From: Solen grandis
Taxonomy: Eukaryota; Mollusca; Bivalvia; Adapedonta; Solenidae
Direction of reading: 5' to 3'
Assembly: GCA_021229015.1 (NCBI GenBank)
Contig: CM037790.1
Span: forward strand, 58,483,997-58,547,996
DNA length: 64,000 nt
Shown here: piece after piece, positions 34,240 to 47,958 of the stretch
Numbering within the stretch: position 1 is the stretch's first letter
Layout of the letters: the number at the start of each line of letters is the position of its first letter
The notes under the pieces: model-generated
The model's database searches: none
What the model was told of the DNA's origin: nothing
What the model saw: only the letters and a program-made list of their open reading frames with translations
Made by a program: the position numbers and the translations under genes

Positions 34240-35929
34240 TTTCATTATGTCTAAGAAACCGACTTAATACGTGGAGTGAAAATGAGCAATTACTTTGTGA
34301 CAGTCAGTTTGGTTTTCGTGACAAGCGGAGTACAGTGGATTGTGTATTTATATTGCATAGTATAATTCAGAGAATTATATCTAACAACCAAAAACTTTAC
34401 TGTGCTTTTATTGATTATAAATCTTGCTTTGATACAATCAATACGGATGCACTGTGGGTAAAACTTGTCCAATCAGGAGTCAGCTGCAAATTTCTCAATA
34501 TGCTAAAGTCCCTATATAGTCGTGTTTCTTCCTGTGTTAAAATTTCAAATAATGGGAATTTATCAGATTATTTTGATATAGCTATCGGCTTGAAGCAAGG
34601 TGAATTATTAATCGATTCAACTATCCATGTATCTACTTCTTTTCGCAGACGATCTAGCTCTATTTACTACTGATAAACACAGTCTACAGGCACAATTAAA
34701 TAACATACACGAATTTTCAAATACTTGGGGATTAACTATTAATGTAAATAAAACAAAGATTTGTATATTTGAAAAACGAAGACAAAAACACAATTTTGAA
34801 TGGTTTATAAATAATGATAAAATAGAAGAAGTTGATTACTTCTATTATTTGGGTATAAAATTGGTTAAAACAGGAAATCTCAGAGCAGCTGTTAATGCAT
34901 TACATGATCAAGCATCTAGAGCGATGAATAACCTTTTATCTTTATTTAAAAAAGTTTCACTTGATATAACTACTAAGTTATCTTTATTTGATAAATTCAT
35001 CACTCCGATTTTACTCTATTGCTCAGAACTATGGGGAGTATACAACTTTGATGAAGTTAATAAATTACATATAAAATTTTGTAAAATGATACTAGGGGTA
35101 AACAAATCTACAATGAACCAAGCAGTCTTAGGCGAGTTAGGTAGATTACCGTTATCAATTATCGCTTTACAAAGATCTATCAGATATTGGCTGAAAATAC
35201 GCTCAAGTAATATTCAAACATTGAAAGAAGCTTTTTATTCACAAATGGATTATAGCGAATCGCGACCGTATACATCGTGGGCTAGTTTGATTAAGAAACA
35301 GTTAGATAATTTGGGACTTTCTCACTTGTGGCTTAACGATAATACTGATCTATCTTTTAATCCAATAATTAGAGAACGTTTAACCGACCAGTATAAACAA
35401 AAATGGAAAAGTGATATTAATAACTCAAACAGACTTAAGTATTATAGTAAATTTAAGGAATATTTTGGAATGGAATCTTATCTTAAAAATATACAAAACG
35501 ACTCCATGAGAAGACATTTAACTAGGTTTAGGCTAAGCTCGCATAATTTGGCGACTGAAACAGGTAGGCATAATAATATCTATTTAGAAAATAGACTATG
35601 TATACATTGTAATCAAAGGTTTTTTTTTGTCCGAAATACAGAGCTATTAGAAATACATATATCTCGAAATTTTCTAATTTCCCAACAGTAAATAAATTTA
35701 TATATTTAATGTCAAATAATTCTGTAAATATCCAGCTTAAAGTAGCAAAATTTTTGAAATATGCTTTTATTGAAAGAGAACAAAACAGTTAGGTTTATTT
35801 ATTTATTTTCTGTTTCTTCTCGTTTATTTGTTTTGTTACTGTTTTTTTATTATTATTTTTTTTGGCATATGGCATATTGTATTGCCGATTTGCCTAAATA
35901 AAGTTGAGTTGAGTTGAGTTGAGTTGAGT
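34240..35929 (+). mobile_element. Truncated LINE inserted in the old LINE, right arm only
   Basis: The left arm is uninterrupted at the equivalent point (about 13686). The insert is a 5'-truncated LINE ending in a (TTGAG)n tail (35904-35929), a microsatellite end seen in several non-LTR clades. No clear target duplication is seen; a few bases at the left junction are altered. Confidence 0.85.
34335..35691 (+). pseudogene. LINE reverse transcriptase fragment (frameshifted)
   Basis: Two overlapping frames. The first (34335-34673) has LYCAFIDYKSCFDTINTDAL (motif A) and IAIGLKQGE (motif B start). The second (34627-35691) starts at LLLFADDLALF (motif C), then INVNKTKICIF (motif D), FYYLGIKL (motif E), LGELGRLPLSIIALQRSIRYW and LCIHCNQRFFF. 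Between motif B and motif C the usual 40-60 residues are missing, so there is an internal deletion as well as a frameshift. The terminal zinc-knuckle-like region is also cut short. Same lineage as the fragment at 53884-54443. Confidence 0.88.
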
Positions 35930-36946
35930 TCTTCTATGGATATATGTATTATGGTGTCGACCGATCTCAATTAACAGGCAATGACAAGAACTTCTGAATT
36001 TAGCCATATATTTTCGATTTTTTTTCAATGTTTATTACCTTTACATAATTTTCAACATGATAAATTATTTTGTAATTTGCACAATGTGTTGATTTTCTAT
36101 TTTCTAAACAACAAGATTGCAAAAGGTATATGTTTTGGTCATGAAGCCTATTTACATAACTGAATAAAATAACTTTTGATTATCTACAAATTGATTTTCC
36201 CATATATATCCAAATCCATTTTTATGCAGGGTTTGCTTGACGGACGTTGCCCAATTTGTTAGACCTATACTGGCATAAGATAGCAGTATTTCATAACACA
36301 ATCTAATGTATCTTTGTTTTGGCATATTTATTATTCGAAACCAGTATTTAATCAATGCTTGAGCATAAATTACACTGGAATCTACTAAGTCCCTAAGACA
36401 GCATCATTACAAGCACGAGTTCCAACATTAAGAAAACGTTTACAAGCTTCCAAATGAACAGATTCTACACAATAATAGCTATTTATTCCCCACAACTGAG
36501 AACCATATAACAAGATTTTTTAATAAATATTAAAAATAATGAATATGGAAGACCCTATATTGATTAAAGGAGTGAAATATACAATGTATGTTTTAATACC
36601 TTTTTTGCTTTCACCGTAACATTCTCTGCCATTTTGAACATTGATAATCTATTGGAAAAATATAATTCTACGTAACAAAATCCGTCAACTACATTAATCC
36701 TACTATTTGCATAACTCCATTTTTCATTTCTAGAGAGATGTCCACCATTTTTAAAGACTAAGATTTTTGTTTTATCAATATTTATACTAAGTTTATAATC
36801 CTTGCAAAATTCATATGATAAATTTTATTGTAATTGTAGCCCTGAAATTGTATCAGATACTCAAGCGATATCACCTGCAAACATAAAGAGAGAAAAAATC
36901 AGTTATATCTGGAAATAACTGAATTCTGCGAACGTTTCTGGTTCAA

Positions 36947-37173
36947 CCCTTTCCCTCATATAGACTCATTTTGACGCACTCAGTAGGTAAAGCCTGATCT
37001 GCAGAAAACCACAGTTAAACCTTATCAAATTTAATTATAAAGTCCTCATTTCCAGACCACTGAGGAGCAGCGAACAGCATAAAACCTGATCAGCCTGCGA
37101 GTTACTCGCAGGCTGATCTGGTTTTATGCTGTTCGCATAGGTCTTTTCATGGTTTCCTCTATGAGGGAAAGGG
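36947..37173. mobile_element. piggyBac-like MITE, copy 2, right arm
   Basis: Mirror of 12421-12654 with a few bases lost (227 bp). Flanks are TCAA (mutated) and TTAA (37174-37177). The GAACAGCATAAAACCTGATC palindrome arm is intact. Confidence 0.88.
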
Positions 37174-38410
37174 TTAAAAACTGTATAGAGTTCATAAAAG
37201 AACATAGTAAATAGAATCGGGCTGAGACAGCACCCCTGTTTTAAACCGACAGGACAGTCCGAAATATCCCCCCTTTTTAATGTTTTTTTTTTGGTCTTAA
37301 GCTTTGCTCCATTACTATATGGAATAATGTCTGTATACTACACTCAAAGATGGCTTTCAATTGGCATCAGTTATTTAACATTTGACCAGCTCAGACGGGG
37401 AGATAGTTTTCTTTAACACATTGTGTTTTTTTTTGTTTTAAACTTTCAAATAATATAGGTCTATTTACGACCTATTTACCGAGTCAAAGGCCTTCTGAAA
37501 ATCGATAAAGGCAATATACACTGGTTCTCGTTTCTTCTGCAAATATTTGTTAACAACAAAATACAAGATAAAAGCATTATCAATGGTGCAATAGTCTGCT
37601 CTGAAACACTCAGCGATCTTTCCATAAGCTTCAATATAAAATGTTAAACGTTTTGTTATAACGGAAACATATAATTTGTTCAGTATGTCACTAAGTGCAA
37701 TACGTCACTAAGTGCAATACGCCTGTAATTACTTGGACTGGATTTTACCCCTTTCTTGTATATTGGTGTAATGATTAAATGTGATCATTTTCTGGGAAAT
37801 TACCAGTCATAAAGATTTTATTAAACAGCAGACGGAGATACGGCAATAAAGCCTCAATAGCATATACTTGGTTTGTGGTAAAAGAATACCCCCACTAGCT
37901 TTATTAATCTTTATTTTCTTTGCACAGTACAGTATTTCTTTATCTGAAATGCAGCTATTTAACAGCTGAAGTTCAATATGATATAATTGTCATTTAAATA
38001 ATTATTATCAAGGTTATATGCATTCCTACTATCATCCCTTGATGAAACTGAAAATAAAGATTTAAATATGATTAATTCAATATACGTCTATATCAATGGA
38101 TGGTTCTAATCTAGTGCAACTAGTAAGAGTTTTTTTATTTCCCACCAGTAGGATTATGCATCATTTATAATATTATTTATTCTTGATTTTTTCTCATTAT
38201 CGTTTCGCGCTTTATGATTTTTACATATACTCTTATAACTCTTATATTTGCTTTTAAGTTCTGAGTATTTATTGTGATTAGTCTCCGATTGGTAGGTGTT
38301 CAGTACCTTTTTTGTTTCTGTTTTAGCCCTTTTACATTCTGAATTAAACCATGCTTTATTTGATACATTAATTCGACTTTTCTTTTTATATTTAAAACTT
38401 TCACTGCATT

Positions 38411-38414
38411 TTAA
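38411..38414. other. Empty TTAA site for MITE copy 1
   Basis: CACTGCATT TTAA AATAGTGG here equals the left-arm flanks of the MITE at 10959-11192 joined over a single TTAA. Confidence 0.92.
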
Positions 38415-39718
38415 AATAGTGGATTCCAGATGACTCACTATATCGTCATCAGACGCATTAGCTCAACACATGTCATCTATTTTTGTAAATAAACAATGAT
38501 TCACAGCCTCTTTTACAGTATTACTATAATATTTTCTAGAATGGCTTTTCAATCTAAATGTTAAATGTTCAGCTTCATTACCTGGTTCTCGAGATTGCCA
38601 AATGGGTGCTTCTAGTTCTATCAAGTATTTGAAAGTCTATTGCTAGATGAACTATATCCTTTGATATTAAATGCTATTTTATGGTACTGCTGCCATTTTG
38701 ATTTATAAATGTAAAATATTTGCTTCTCTTAGTAATATATATCTTTACTAAGATTTCTCAGCATGAAAGTCATGAAAAGGTCTTACAAAAATGTAAAAGT
38801 TCCCTGCTCTATTTATTTACAACCATGTCATCGTTTTTTTCTTTTGTTTCTCTGGTAGATCCGTGTCTAATATATCATCTAATTGTTGAAATGCAGGTAC
38901 ATTTTTATATTGATGTTATCTGTGGAATCAGGGAGTGTACTTGTTCGGGCTATTAAATCTCCATAGTATGTTCGGGCTATTAAATATCCACCCAATATCA
39001 AGTGATTGTTAGGTGGTTTGTTGTGAGAATATTCTCCAAACTATCAATATACGACTCATTTTTATTTTCATAAAACGGAGACTTATATGGAGGAATATAC
39101 AATGATACAAACAACATTCCTGCAAGTATTAAATAATAATGTGTCAATATGTCTAATACGACACCATATTCAAAATCGTTACAAATATGAGTTAAATACT
39201 TTGGAAAATAATGTTTTTATAACTACAATAACAACTTCCATCGTTCTGCCACCAGCTACTGATCATTTCAAACAACTCTTTCGAAACCATCAAAGAACTT
39301 TTTCACAGAAAATGCAATTCGCATAGTCCCAAGTTTCTTGAATACTTATTATATCATATTTACATAAGAAATTATGTATATCAAAGGAATATAATTTAGC
39401 TTTAAAACTTTCAATATTCCAAGAGATCATCAAAATATTTCTCACTGGGCCTTGGCCTAACCCCAATAGCATCCGACTGTTCTCGTCACCATCAGGAAAA
39501 ATCACACCACGGGCTGCTGAGTTGCTTGTCGCGGTCACGGCCGGGTAACTTTGTCGAGATGCTTGCTTGGTAATTCGCGTGTCCTTCAAACCCCGCCTGG
39601 GCATATCGTCCTTTCTGTAAGTAATTAGCTGGCTATGATTAAAGTACCCTTGTAACCCTTGCTCGTTAAGTTGTTTTAGCTTTTGTCTTTGGATATATGA
39701 TAGATCTTTTACAATGCG

Positions 39719-39972
39719 GGGGCCTCCGTGGCCGAGAGGGTAAAGTCGCTGACTTTAACACTCACTCAGCCCTTCACCGCGTGGGTTCGAATCCCGGCAA
39801 GGTCATTCGGATTTTCATGTGAGGAAGCCTTCCAGCTGGCTTGCGGTAGGTCGGTGGTTCTACCCGGATGTCTCCGTGCATTCGGGTCTTCCTCCACCTG
39901 TAATTAGCTGGACGTCGCTATATGACTGAAATACTGTCGAGGCGACGATAAACTCAAATAGTTAAGTCAAGT
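39719..39972 (+). mobile_element. Full SINE (family 1) inside the old LINE, right arm
   Basis: Mirror of 9384-9619, with A box TGGCCGAGAGGG, B box GGTTCGAATCC, body and AAGTCAAGTC tail. Flanked by the same target duplication (TCTTTTACAATGCG). Confidence 0.9.
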
Positions 39973-40914
39973 CTTTTACAATGCGTATTTCCCCCTTATC
40001 AAAACATCTCGGTATTCAAATAGCTAAATTTTTCGTCATGATTTTTATTTTAACAATAATCCTTCCAAAATGTCGGTTCTTTTCAATGGAATTCTCACTC
40101 AAATTATCATTTCTCTCAGCCACCGATAATACCTCATCAGAAACAAGTTTATGTTACCCTTGATGTGTCATTTTTCCGTCACACCAAATATTCGTAGCGA
40201 ATCTTTCAGACGTTCTGATTCACTAACTGTAATCTGCTGCTCTAGTCTGTCAACAAGGTCTCGGATTGTTTCATCACAGTATGAGAGGCCGGCCATGTCA
40301 ATTAACTACATCATAGTTATATTCAATTTCTTCCACCCGTTTCCCTAAAGCTGACAATGAATCATCCAAACTTGCTTGACGCTTTTCAAGATTAATAACA
40401 TTTGATTTGATTACTGTCATCTCTATTTGCAGGTTTCTGAGTTCTGACTTGACAACTTTTATTCCCCCCTCCCCCGTACTGCACAAATCTCATTTTTACA
40501 TCAACCATAGCATTAAGTATCATCTAGATATCCTCAGTAGGTTCATGGTTTAGCTCAACATCAGATGATAAAAGAAATAACCTGCTATCATAGTCGCGAT
40601 GAATCCCATTTGGCCCATACTGGCTCCCATACATATCTGAATGGTATAGCACTGGACTAATCCCTTTAACCATATAAGGCGATACTTCCGAATGACAGTG
40701 GTTGATATAGTCGACAGCGTAGTTGCTTACAGCGAAATCATTAGTTAAATAACTGCGTGAATATCCATAAACGTGCATATCATGAATACGCTAAATGTAT
40801 GTCTGTCGCAGGGTGGGTCAAGCATTAAGTTATAGGGAGAAAACGAATGTTTCTTTTTTTTTTATCGTTTTTGCCGTTTTCTAGAGGTTTAAGCTTCAAT
40901 ACCTTGACAGCTTT

Positions 40915-42035
40915 TCTAATTTTATTTTTATTTTTATTCTACCAGATTTATATAGCACTTTTCAAATTGAACAATTCGCTCAAAAGTGCTTTACAAAAGA
41001 ACAATAAATACAACAAGTACAGCAGAAGAAAAATAAGACCGTAAAAACATAATCGAACTGATAAAAATAAGACATTATAATACAATAAGAGAGACTAAAA
41101 GATTCACAATAATAAAATACTAGGGTAAAAACCAAAAAAAATAAATAATAAACAATAAAAATGTGTAACATGACAGAGTACTTAAATGAAAGGAAATGAC
41201 AATTAATTGTAGAGTGAATTAAAAGTTGCGTGTTCAGTTGTCCCTTAAAACTAGACAGTGTTGGCGCCTCACGGATGTGAACTGGGAGAGAGTTCCATAG
41301 CTTCGGGGCAGCATGCATGAAGGAACGATCACCAAACAGTTTGGTCTTCGATTTTGGTATCACAAGAGACAGTTCATTTGCTGATCTAAGATTTCTGGGA
41401 GGTTTATATATATATGGATCATGTCCCGTATATAGAGAGGAGACAAGTCATGGAGAGCTTTATATGTCAATGTCAAGATCTTGTGTTCTATCCTACATTT
41501 GATAGGTAGCCAATGAAGTTCTCTTAAAACCGGCGTTATGTGGTCGAAACGGGATGTTTTACAGATGATACGGGATGCAGAATTTTGTACCCGTTGTAGT
41601 TTGTTCAGTACGCTTCGTGAAGCACCATATAGAAGCGAGTTACAGTAGTCAAGGCGCGAGGTTACTAGACAGTTGATGATAGATCTGGTGGCCTGAACCT
41701 TAAGGAATGGTCGTATACGCCCAATGTTTCGAAGCTGAAAGTATGCTGATCGACATACCATATTAACATGCTGTTCCATGTCCATGTTGGTGGTAAAAGT
41801 GGCACCAAGGTTTTTCACACAATCACTAGACTGAATCACCGATTCGCCAATGTGTAGAAAGACTGAATCTAGCTGTTTGGAATGTTTTTGCGATGCAAAT
41901 AGCATAACCTCAGTTTTGTCGGTGTTCAGTTTCAACATGTTCTCATTCATCCAGGATCCATTAAATGGAAACGTGAAGTGTATGAACTGTTCTCTATTTA
42001 AATGCCTTTCCAACCGTACTTAGTTTTTTTTTTAA
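40915..42035 (-). pseudogene. 5'-truncated CR1/L2-like LINE, right arm
   Basis: Mirror of 7230-8462. The 217-residue frame (42013-41360) is identical in translation to the left copy, and a 127-residue frame (41363-40980) covers the C-terminal GDRSFMHAAPKLWNSLPVHI part. The 3' region is shorter than on the left. The unchanged long frame in a dead element indicates recent common origin of the arms, not selection. Confidence 0.85.
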
Positions 42036-42252
42036 ATTATGACGTCGTATAAGAAGGCTATGTATAAAATGAGCATTTTTGTGAATCCCTCTTTCATTAG
42101 AATTTCGCTTGTACGCAGAGCAAAACAAACTCATATGATTTTGAGTAAATCTTATAAAATCCTGTTCTGATTGTTTGAAAAATATACATTAACTATTTAA
42201 GGTTGCATTTTTAAGAGTATGGATCCGGTCAAACTTCAGCAAATAATCCGAA

Positions 42253-42299
<47 letters not shown>

Positions 42300-42976
42300 T
42301 AAGAGATTACCAAGATGTGGGAAGTTTTCGAATATGAAACCCTTTTTGTGGGGTGGTGAAAAAAAGTGGGGTGTTTATATCACCCCACTTTTCTCGACCC
42401 GATTTTCATAAAGTATTGACAGTATACAATCCATCAAGTACAAAATTGAAACATTTAGGTTTCACATGGAAACCATATATATGCGCTCGTAGCAATGCTG
42501 ACCACTCACTGGCCAGTTTATACTTGCGCGCTGAATATATATCGCCCCGTATTTTTTACCTGTAAATTATAAAACCCCATTTTTCGTGAATAATTATGTT
42601 ATCGTAAAAGTCATCTTGGGTCAAGTAAATCCCCATGGATACAAGGATTTATAAATACACCGCTTATTAAAAGTCGTGAACGATATTCCGTGAGAATAAA
42701 TATATTATGATAGTTTAACAAGCCATTATTGAAATGACTGCGTAATAAGTAAAATGTTTTCAAAATGAAAGTTTTATTTTCTGCGCATATACATTTCATC
42801 CCTTATTTCGGTACAACTACCTATGTAATGTTTGATTATCATTAGATTATGTACTCAATTCCAATATCAGATATGACAAATATTTCACGTACAATGTGTA
42901 TTTCATGTCTTCTCATAGTGTACCTTTATAAACTGTATTATGTTTTACCATGATTAGCTTATTCGTTCAATTGTAG

Positions 42977-43130
42977 CTATAAACACTGTGTTTTTTTTAC
43001 ACCAGAAGACTTATATGTTCTTTCGTATACAAAGCCAATTGATAATATATATCAAGGAGACAGATACATGGGTGTAAGAATGCAAGTAAATAACCAAATA
43101 TTGGATACTGATACAACAATCAACAATTAT
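42977..43130. other. Right-arm-only segment
   Basis: About 150 bp beginning near TAGCTATAAACACTGTG with no counterpart in the left arm (near 6235-6290, which instead has an A-run). No repeat or gene recognised. Confidence 0.5.
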
Positions 43131-44109
43131 ATGCATAGGTATCTAGAAGTTTTTATCAGCTCACGTGCATTTATCCGAATTTAATTTAAATTTTCATGCA
43201 ACAGCTTTAGACTCTCGTTAAACAGTAAAATGTGTACAGTTTCAATGTTTCAATGATGCATTCAGTCTTGTGCAATCATGCAAAACCTAGTTAAGTGTTG
43301 CGCTAACATTCGTATAAAAGCAGCGCATGCTTTGGAATATGCTTCGCCACTCATGAAAATGTCACTTTTTATGTTCACTCAGAGGAATTATTAATCAATC
43401 ATACACCTAAACAAACCTTTTTTTTTCTTTTTATTTAATGCTTTAAAGGCCAGAAATTAGCTGTGATATTCATAAAATTTGTCAAAATTGGCGGTATTAC
43501 CTCGCGTGCCTGACGTTTTTATGACGTCATTTCTTGCTTAAAACCCAGCACAATTGACGCTCAGATCATCATTTACATATAAAGTAGGGTCGGGTTCAAG
43601 TTCCAGAGTGAAAATTTTGAAAATGGTAATATTCACTGTTTTAAGCAGTGAAATTACCATTTTTAATTCACTGATACCGAAAAATATTATATGAAATATA
43701 TACGAGGGCTGATTGGAAAATTCGCGGAATTCTCCTCTCAATAATTTATTTCTTCATCAAATCACATGGAAACTCGTATACAAGTATAACAACTTATTTT
43801 CTCTTTCAATATCGGGTAGGTGAATAGATATTAAATACTTAAGAAGAACAAATGCTATCCATAGCAACCACTGTTTGGTGACTTGAAGCACGATGTTATT
43901 TCACATATTCTTAATTCATTAATCAGGCTAGTGCTTAATCTTAAGCAAAGGACTAACTTCACTAAGTGGTGAACATGGCCCAATCTTAGAACTAAATGAA
44001 ATTTGGACAAATAAGCAGCAATACTAGACTGGTTTTAAAAATGGTGATTTCATTCACATAAAACATTCTTCTTTCACCATGGCAACAATGATTGTAGTAA
44101 TGTTTTGCT

Positions 44110-44540
44110 TGCGTCCGTCCGATGTTTTCCGAGCTGTAAATGTGTTGTGGGTGGTCAGATTTTAACATAAATTGGTAAAAATGTTCACTATGGTATGAAA
44201 GTATGTCAAGCAAAAATGGACTGAGGGTTCTTCTAGGTGAATGTCACAAATGAAGGTCACAATTGTCAAAATCATGTAAAAATCTGATTTTCTGGGTGGT
44301 AGTTTAGTCATGAGTTATCCGATTTTAACAAAAATTGGTATACATGTTTCATATATGACGATGTGTTAGGTACATATGAACCTGTGGGCACCACAATGTC
44401 AAGGCCATCATTAAAGGTCAAATTTGTCAACAAAAATCTTCTGTGTTGTAGCTTAGTTATGGGTTTTCCGATTTTACCATTAATAAGTATACATATTCAA
44501 TATGATTTCAGGTAAATGAACTGGTAGATACTTCAAGATT
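44110..44540. repeat. Degenerate tandem repeats, right arm (contracted)
   Basis: Mirror of 4530-5260 but lacking the equivalent of about 4860-5110. The flanking GTCCGTCCGATG remnant is kept. The difference is a whole-unit copy-number change. Confidence 0.65.
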
Positions 44541-45429
44541 AAGATCATTTTTCAAAGTTATAGTTTTTAAAAATATGTAAAATGTATCTTCTATGCATAA
44601 TAACTTTGCAGTTTGTGGTTGGATTTTAAGATAATTATATATTGAGCTATGGGCTCTTCTTTTCTACAATGTTTACAAATGCTTGTCAATCTGAATTAGT
44701 CTCTTTAGATGATTGTTTTAATAACCTGTACAAATGAATACATATATGACCATAATTTGGTTTCATTAACATCTCTAACCTTAACTTTCATTCCGGTAAG
44801 GTCATCCTCATTGTCATTGTCGCAATTCGAAATGTGTCCAGTGTGGGTTTAGAATGTTTACGAAGTCAGCGGTCATGCCTTTCATATACCTCGATGAAAT
44901 CTGAAACAATCAAAGCGCTCAATGTGATGAGAGACGGCGGCGGGATTAACATGAAATAGCTATAATACTAAACCCAGCGTTTCAGTAGTGATTGAAGCAA
45001 TAGAGGCAAAGGTCATACACACGCTTTCCTGCAACTGTAGTTGCTATAAGTGACTCAGTTGAACTCGCTGTCTGTTTGTTTCATAATAATCCAATTTAAG
45101 AGTCAGGGACCTGATTTCATTCATAACAGGCCATGCCCTTTCATTAGTACTAGCGAACCCGATGTATACATTCTATCTGTTGCTGAATATGTGTAGAAAT
45201 TGACAAGCTATTTGATTATTTAAGATATGAGTATGTGTGCCTTTCTTTTTCAAAGTTAAGAAATACTCTTGGAGGAACCTGGCTCGTCCTCATGCAAAAT
45301 ACGTGTAAACTACTTTAGGTAAATTACATAAATTCAAGTTTCTAATGCGAAACACTACTTTTTCTTTTACAGGAGTAGATCTTCATGTATGTAAAATGGG
45401 TTGCTATTTTGATTAATAAATGTCACGGA

Positions 45430-45629
45430 TATTTTGTTCACGCTTAAATCATATAGCGACATCTAGCTCTTACATGTGCAGGAATACCCCAAGCACACAG
45501 AAGCACCCGAATAGAACCACAGGCCAACCATAAAATCATTTGACTCTGCCTGGATTCGAACCAACGGCTTTGAGAGCCTGGGTGGTATTAAGTCATCAAC
45601 TTCACCTGTTCGGCCACATGGGCCCCTGA
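45430..45629 (-). mobile_element. Diverged SINE (family 1), right arm
   Basis: Mirror of the diverged family-1 copy at 3439-3640, with the same B box in inverse (GGATTCGAACC) and the same divergent head. Confidence 0.7.
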
Positions 45630-47958
45630 CACTGGTGAATCGCACTTATCTGATGCTCAGCATGTAAAAGGAATTCAATGGTTGGCCCATCGTCGGATAC
45701 ACACAGCTCACTTCATTTGTTTGGTATGTATGGAGAGTAACGGAATAAATTAGTTGTAAATTGGTTTCCACTTTTTTCACATTATGCAAAATTGTGTTGA
45801 ATAATGCATGTACCAAATGAAAGAAAGCATAGTGTACGAAGATAGTTTGCTTTGTAATTAAAAAGATCAGACAAGTGCTGGATGTCATGATTATATTTCT
45901 GGACGTGTAAAACAAACAACATGGCTGATCAAGATTCTCTATGTTTCGTGGAACTGGGGAGGAGACAATCGAAACGTCGGCTCCTCTGTCTTATATTGTA
46001 AGCCTGGCGAGTCATGAATGGCGTACATCCGGGGATATCAATCGTTCTTCAAACAATTAAAAATTTATAATATATACTTGATTAAAGACGAGGACTCTTT
46101 CTTTCTCTCTCTCTTTCTCTTTCTCTCTCTCTGCAGTTATATTAATGTTTGGTAATATGCTATGTTAATTAATCGTTTGAACTGCCTTCTACACTTTTTC
46201 CAACGTCTGTTTCCTTCTTTATATATATCTGTATATGTTAAGAATGAAAAGAAAACAGTTAAGGGGTTCACGTAAAACTCTACGGTGTCCTGTTGCTCCC
46301 GATACAGACCTCTAGAGTTCAGTGTTTTGCTAAGTGGACACGTTATCTGATACAATTACTAAATTCCCAAGCAGGTTTTATAGCTGAAACGATGCGAAAT
46401 ATAGTGATAGAACTGTGTAGTGGTATCAAACAAACAAGTGTGTTCGAATAACATTCACCCCTCGTATATTCTAAATAAAAAGGTTGTCATTAGTATCACT
46501 TTCAATTGATATCATATTCTTACAATGATATTAATGTATTTTTTGATTCTGTTTAGAAATTATGCCCAGTAAAATTGCTTAATATACTATGTCTATCTAC
46601 TTTAGTATTTCATTTTAATGACATTATACATACATTTACAATGTTAACATTGTAACTAAATTTGTAAGGGTTATGACCTAGAATCCAAGACGATTACCAG
46701 TAAACCATGCACATATCCAATTTTAATTTTGAAATTAAACCAAACTTAAGACTAATAGAAGAAAATAAATGTACCAGAATTATTTTTAAAGTTTAATTTA
46801 ACTTTACATTTAGTGATATTCAATTAATCCTAAAATTACCAAAATTTGCGTTTTGCAAATATGGGGTGTATGAACAAGTATATACATTTCCTAAGCATAT
46901 ATTTCACTCCGCACTTCGGTATATGCAGTGTAATTTCTGGCTTAACATTAATAACATGTATATTCTCTTTCATCGCAGAAACACAAAAATGTATACTGCC
47001 CAAGAACATATAAGAGTAATTTGATATGGCTTATCGGGACTGATCTGCAGTTTGTGGGGATAATAAATAGATCATTCTGTGAGAAGCAAGCGTTAATCAA
47101 AACAGGAAGCAATCACTGTTATTATTGTAAAATAAAAAATGTAATTTGTTAAAAAAAACACACACTTTATGAATCAATTACTTGCATTAACTGATGAAAA
47201 AAGAAGGATTCAAAATATGAAAGTCTTCTATCGTTATCATAGAGAAACTGGACACATATAATGTGTATCTGTTGACTTCACCTTAAACTCGTTGGCAACG
47301 GGTTAGTGACGGACCTTGCAAGGTAAACTTAAAGCTCAGAAAAAACATTTGGAAGATGTTTTGAGATCTTAGAATATTTAGATTAAAGATACAAACCGTC
47401 AACTTGAAAAAATAATGAAACAGCAGTCTAAAAATAAGTATTACAGCATAATGTAGAAAGTGTAAAAACACACACAAACACTATACCTATGGCCGTAGTG
47501 GACATGTCTAATTTACGGCCCCAGGCCTAATATGCCGTCTCATTATGTATTGTGCTTGAAATTGGTAATTTTATCTGAACATTACATAGCTTATGTTGTA
47601 AAGCCTTGTAAAGATATATTTAATTTTACACATATCATCAACACAAAAAGAATGCCATACTCCTACGTCAAGCAACGTTATTAAGGGAAGTAACTATTGG
47701 GAGAATTAATTAATACCGGGAAAAAACTTATCTATGCTGAATTGTTTCTTCATAAGTTTCTGTCGTTGTTGTTGCTGCTGCTGATAATGATGATGATGAT
47801 GACGATGATGATGATGTTTTTGTTTTTTATACTGACATTAATACCGTCTTAGTAACTTACTGTCATGCATCTTGCAGACCCTATTTCAATAATTATATAA
47901 GAAAGGAATTACCTGTTGTAAAATGTATCTTCATTGATCTATATATTAATAGTCAGAT

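Larger units (their letters stand above)
34210..40790 (-). pseudogene. Decayed LINE (ORF1 + ORF2), right arm
   Basis: Mirror of the left-arm element at 8490-13860 with the same broken frames: ORF1-like 40778-40298, endonuclease start 39604-39290 (here a longer continuous frame reading through SIQETWDYANCIFCEKVL), and C-terminal pieces near 36355-36152. It differs by lacking one MITE (empty TTAA at 38411-38414) and by a right-only LINE fragment inserted at about 34240-35929. Confidence 0.82.
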
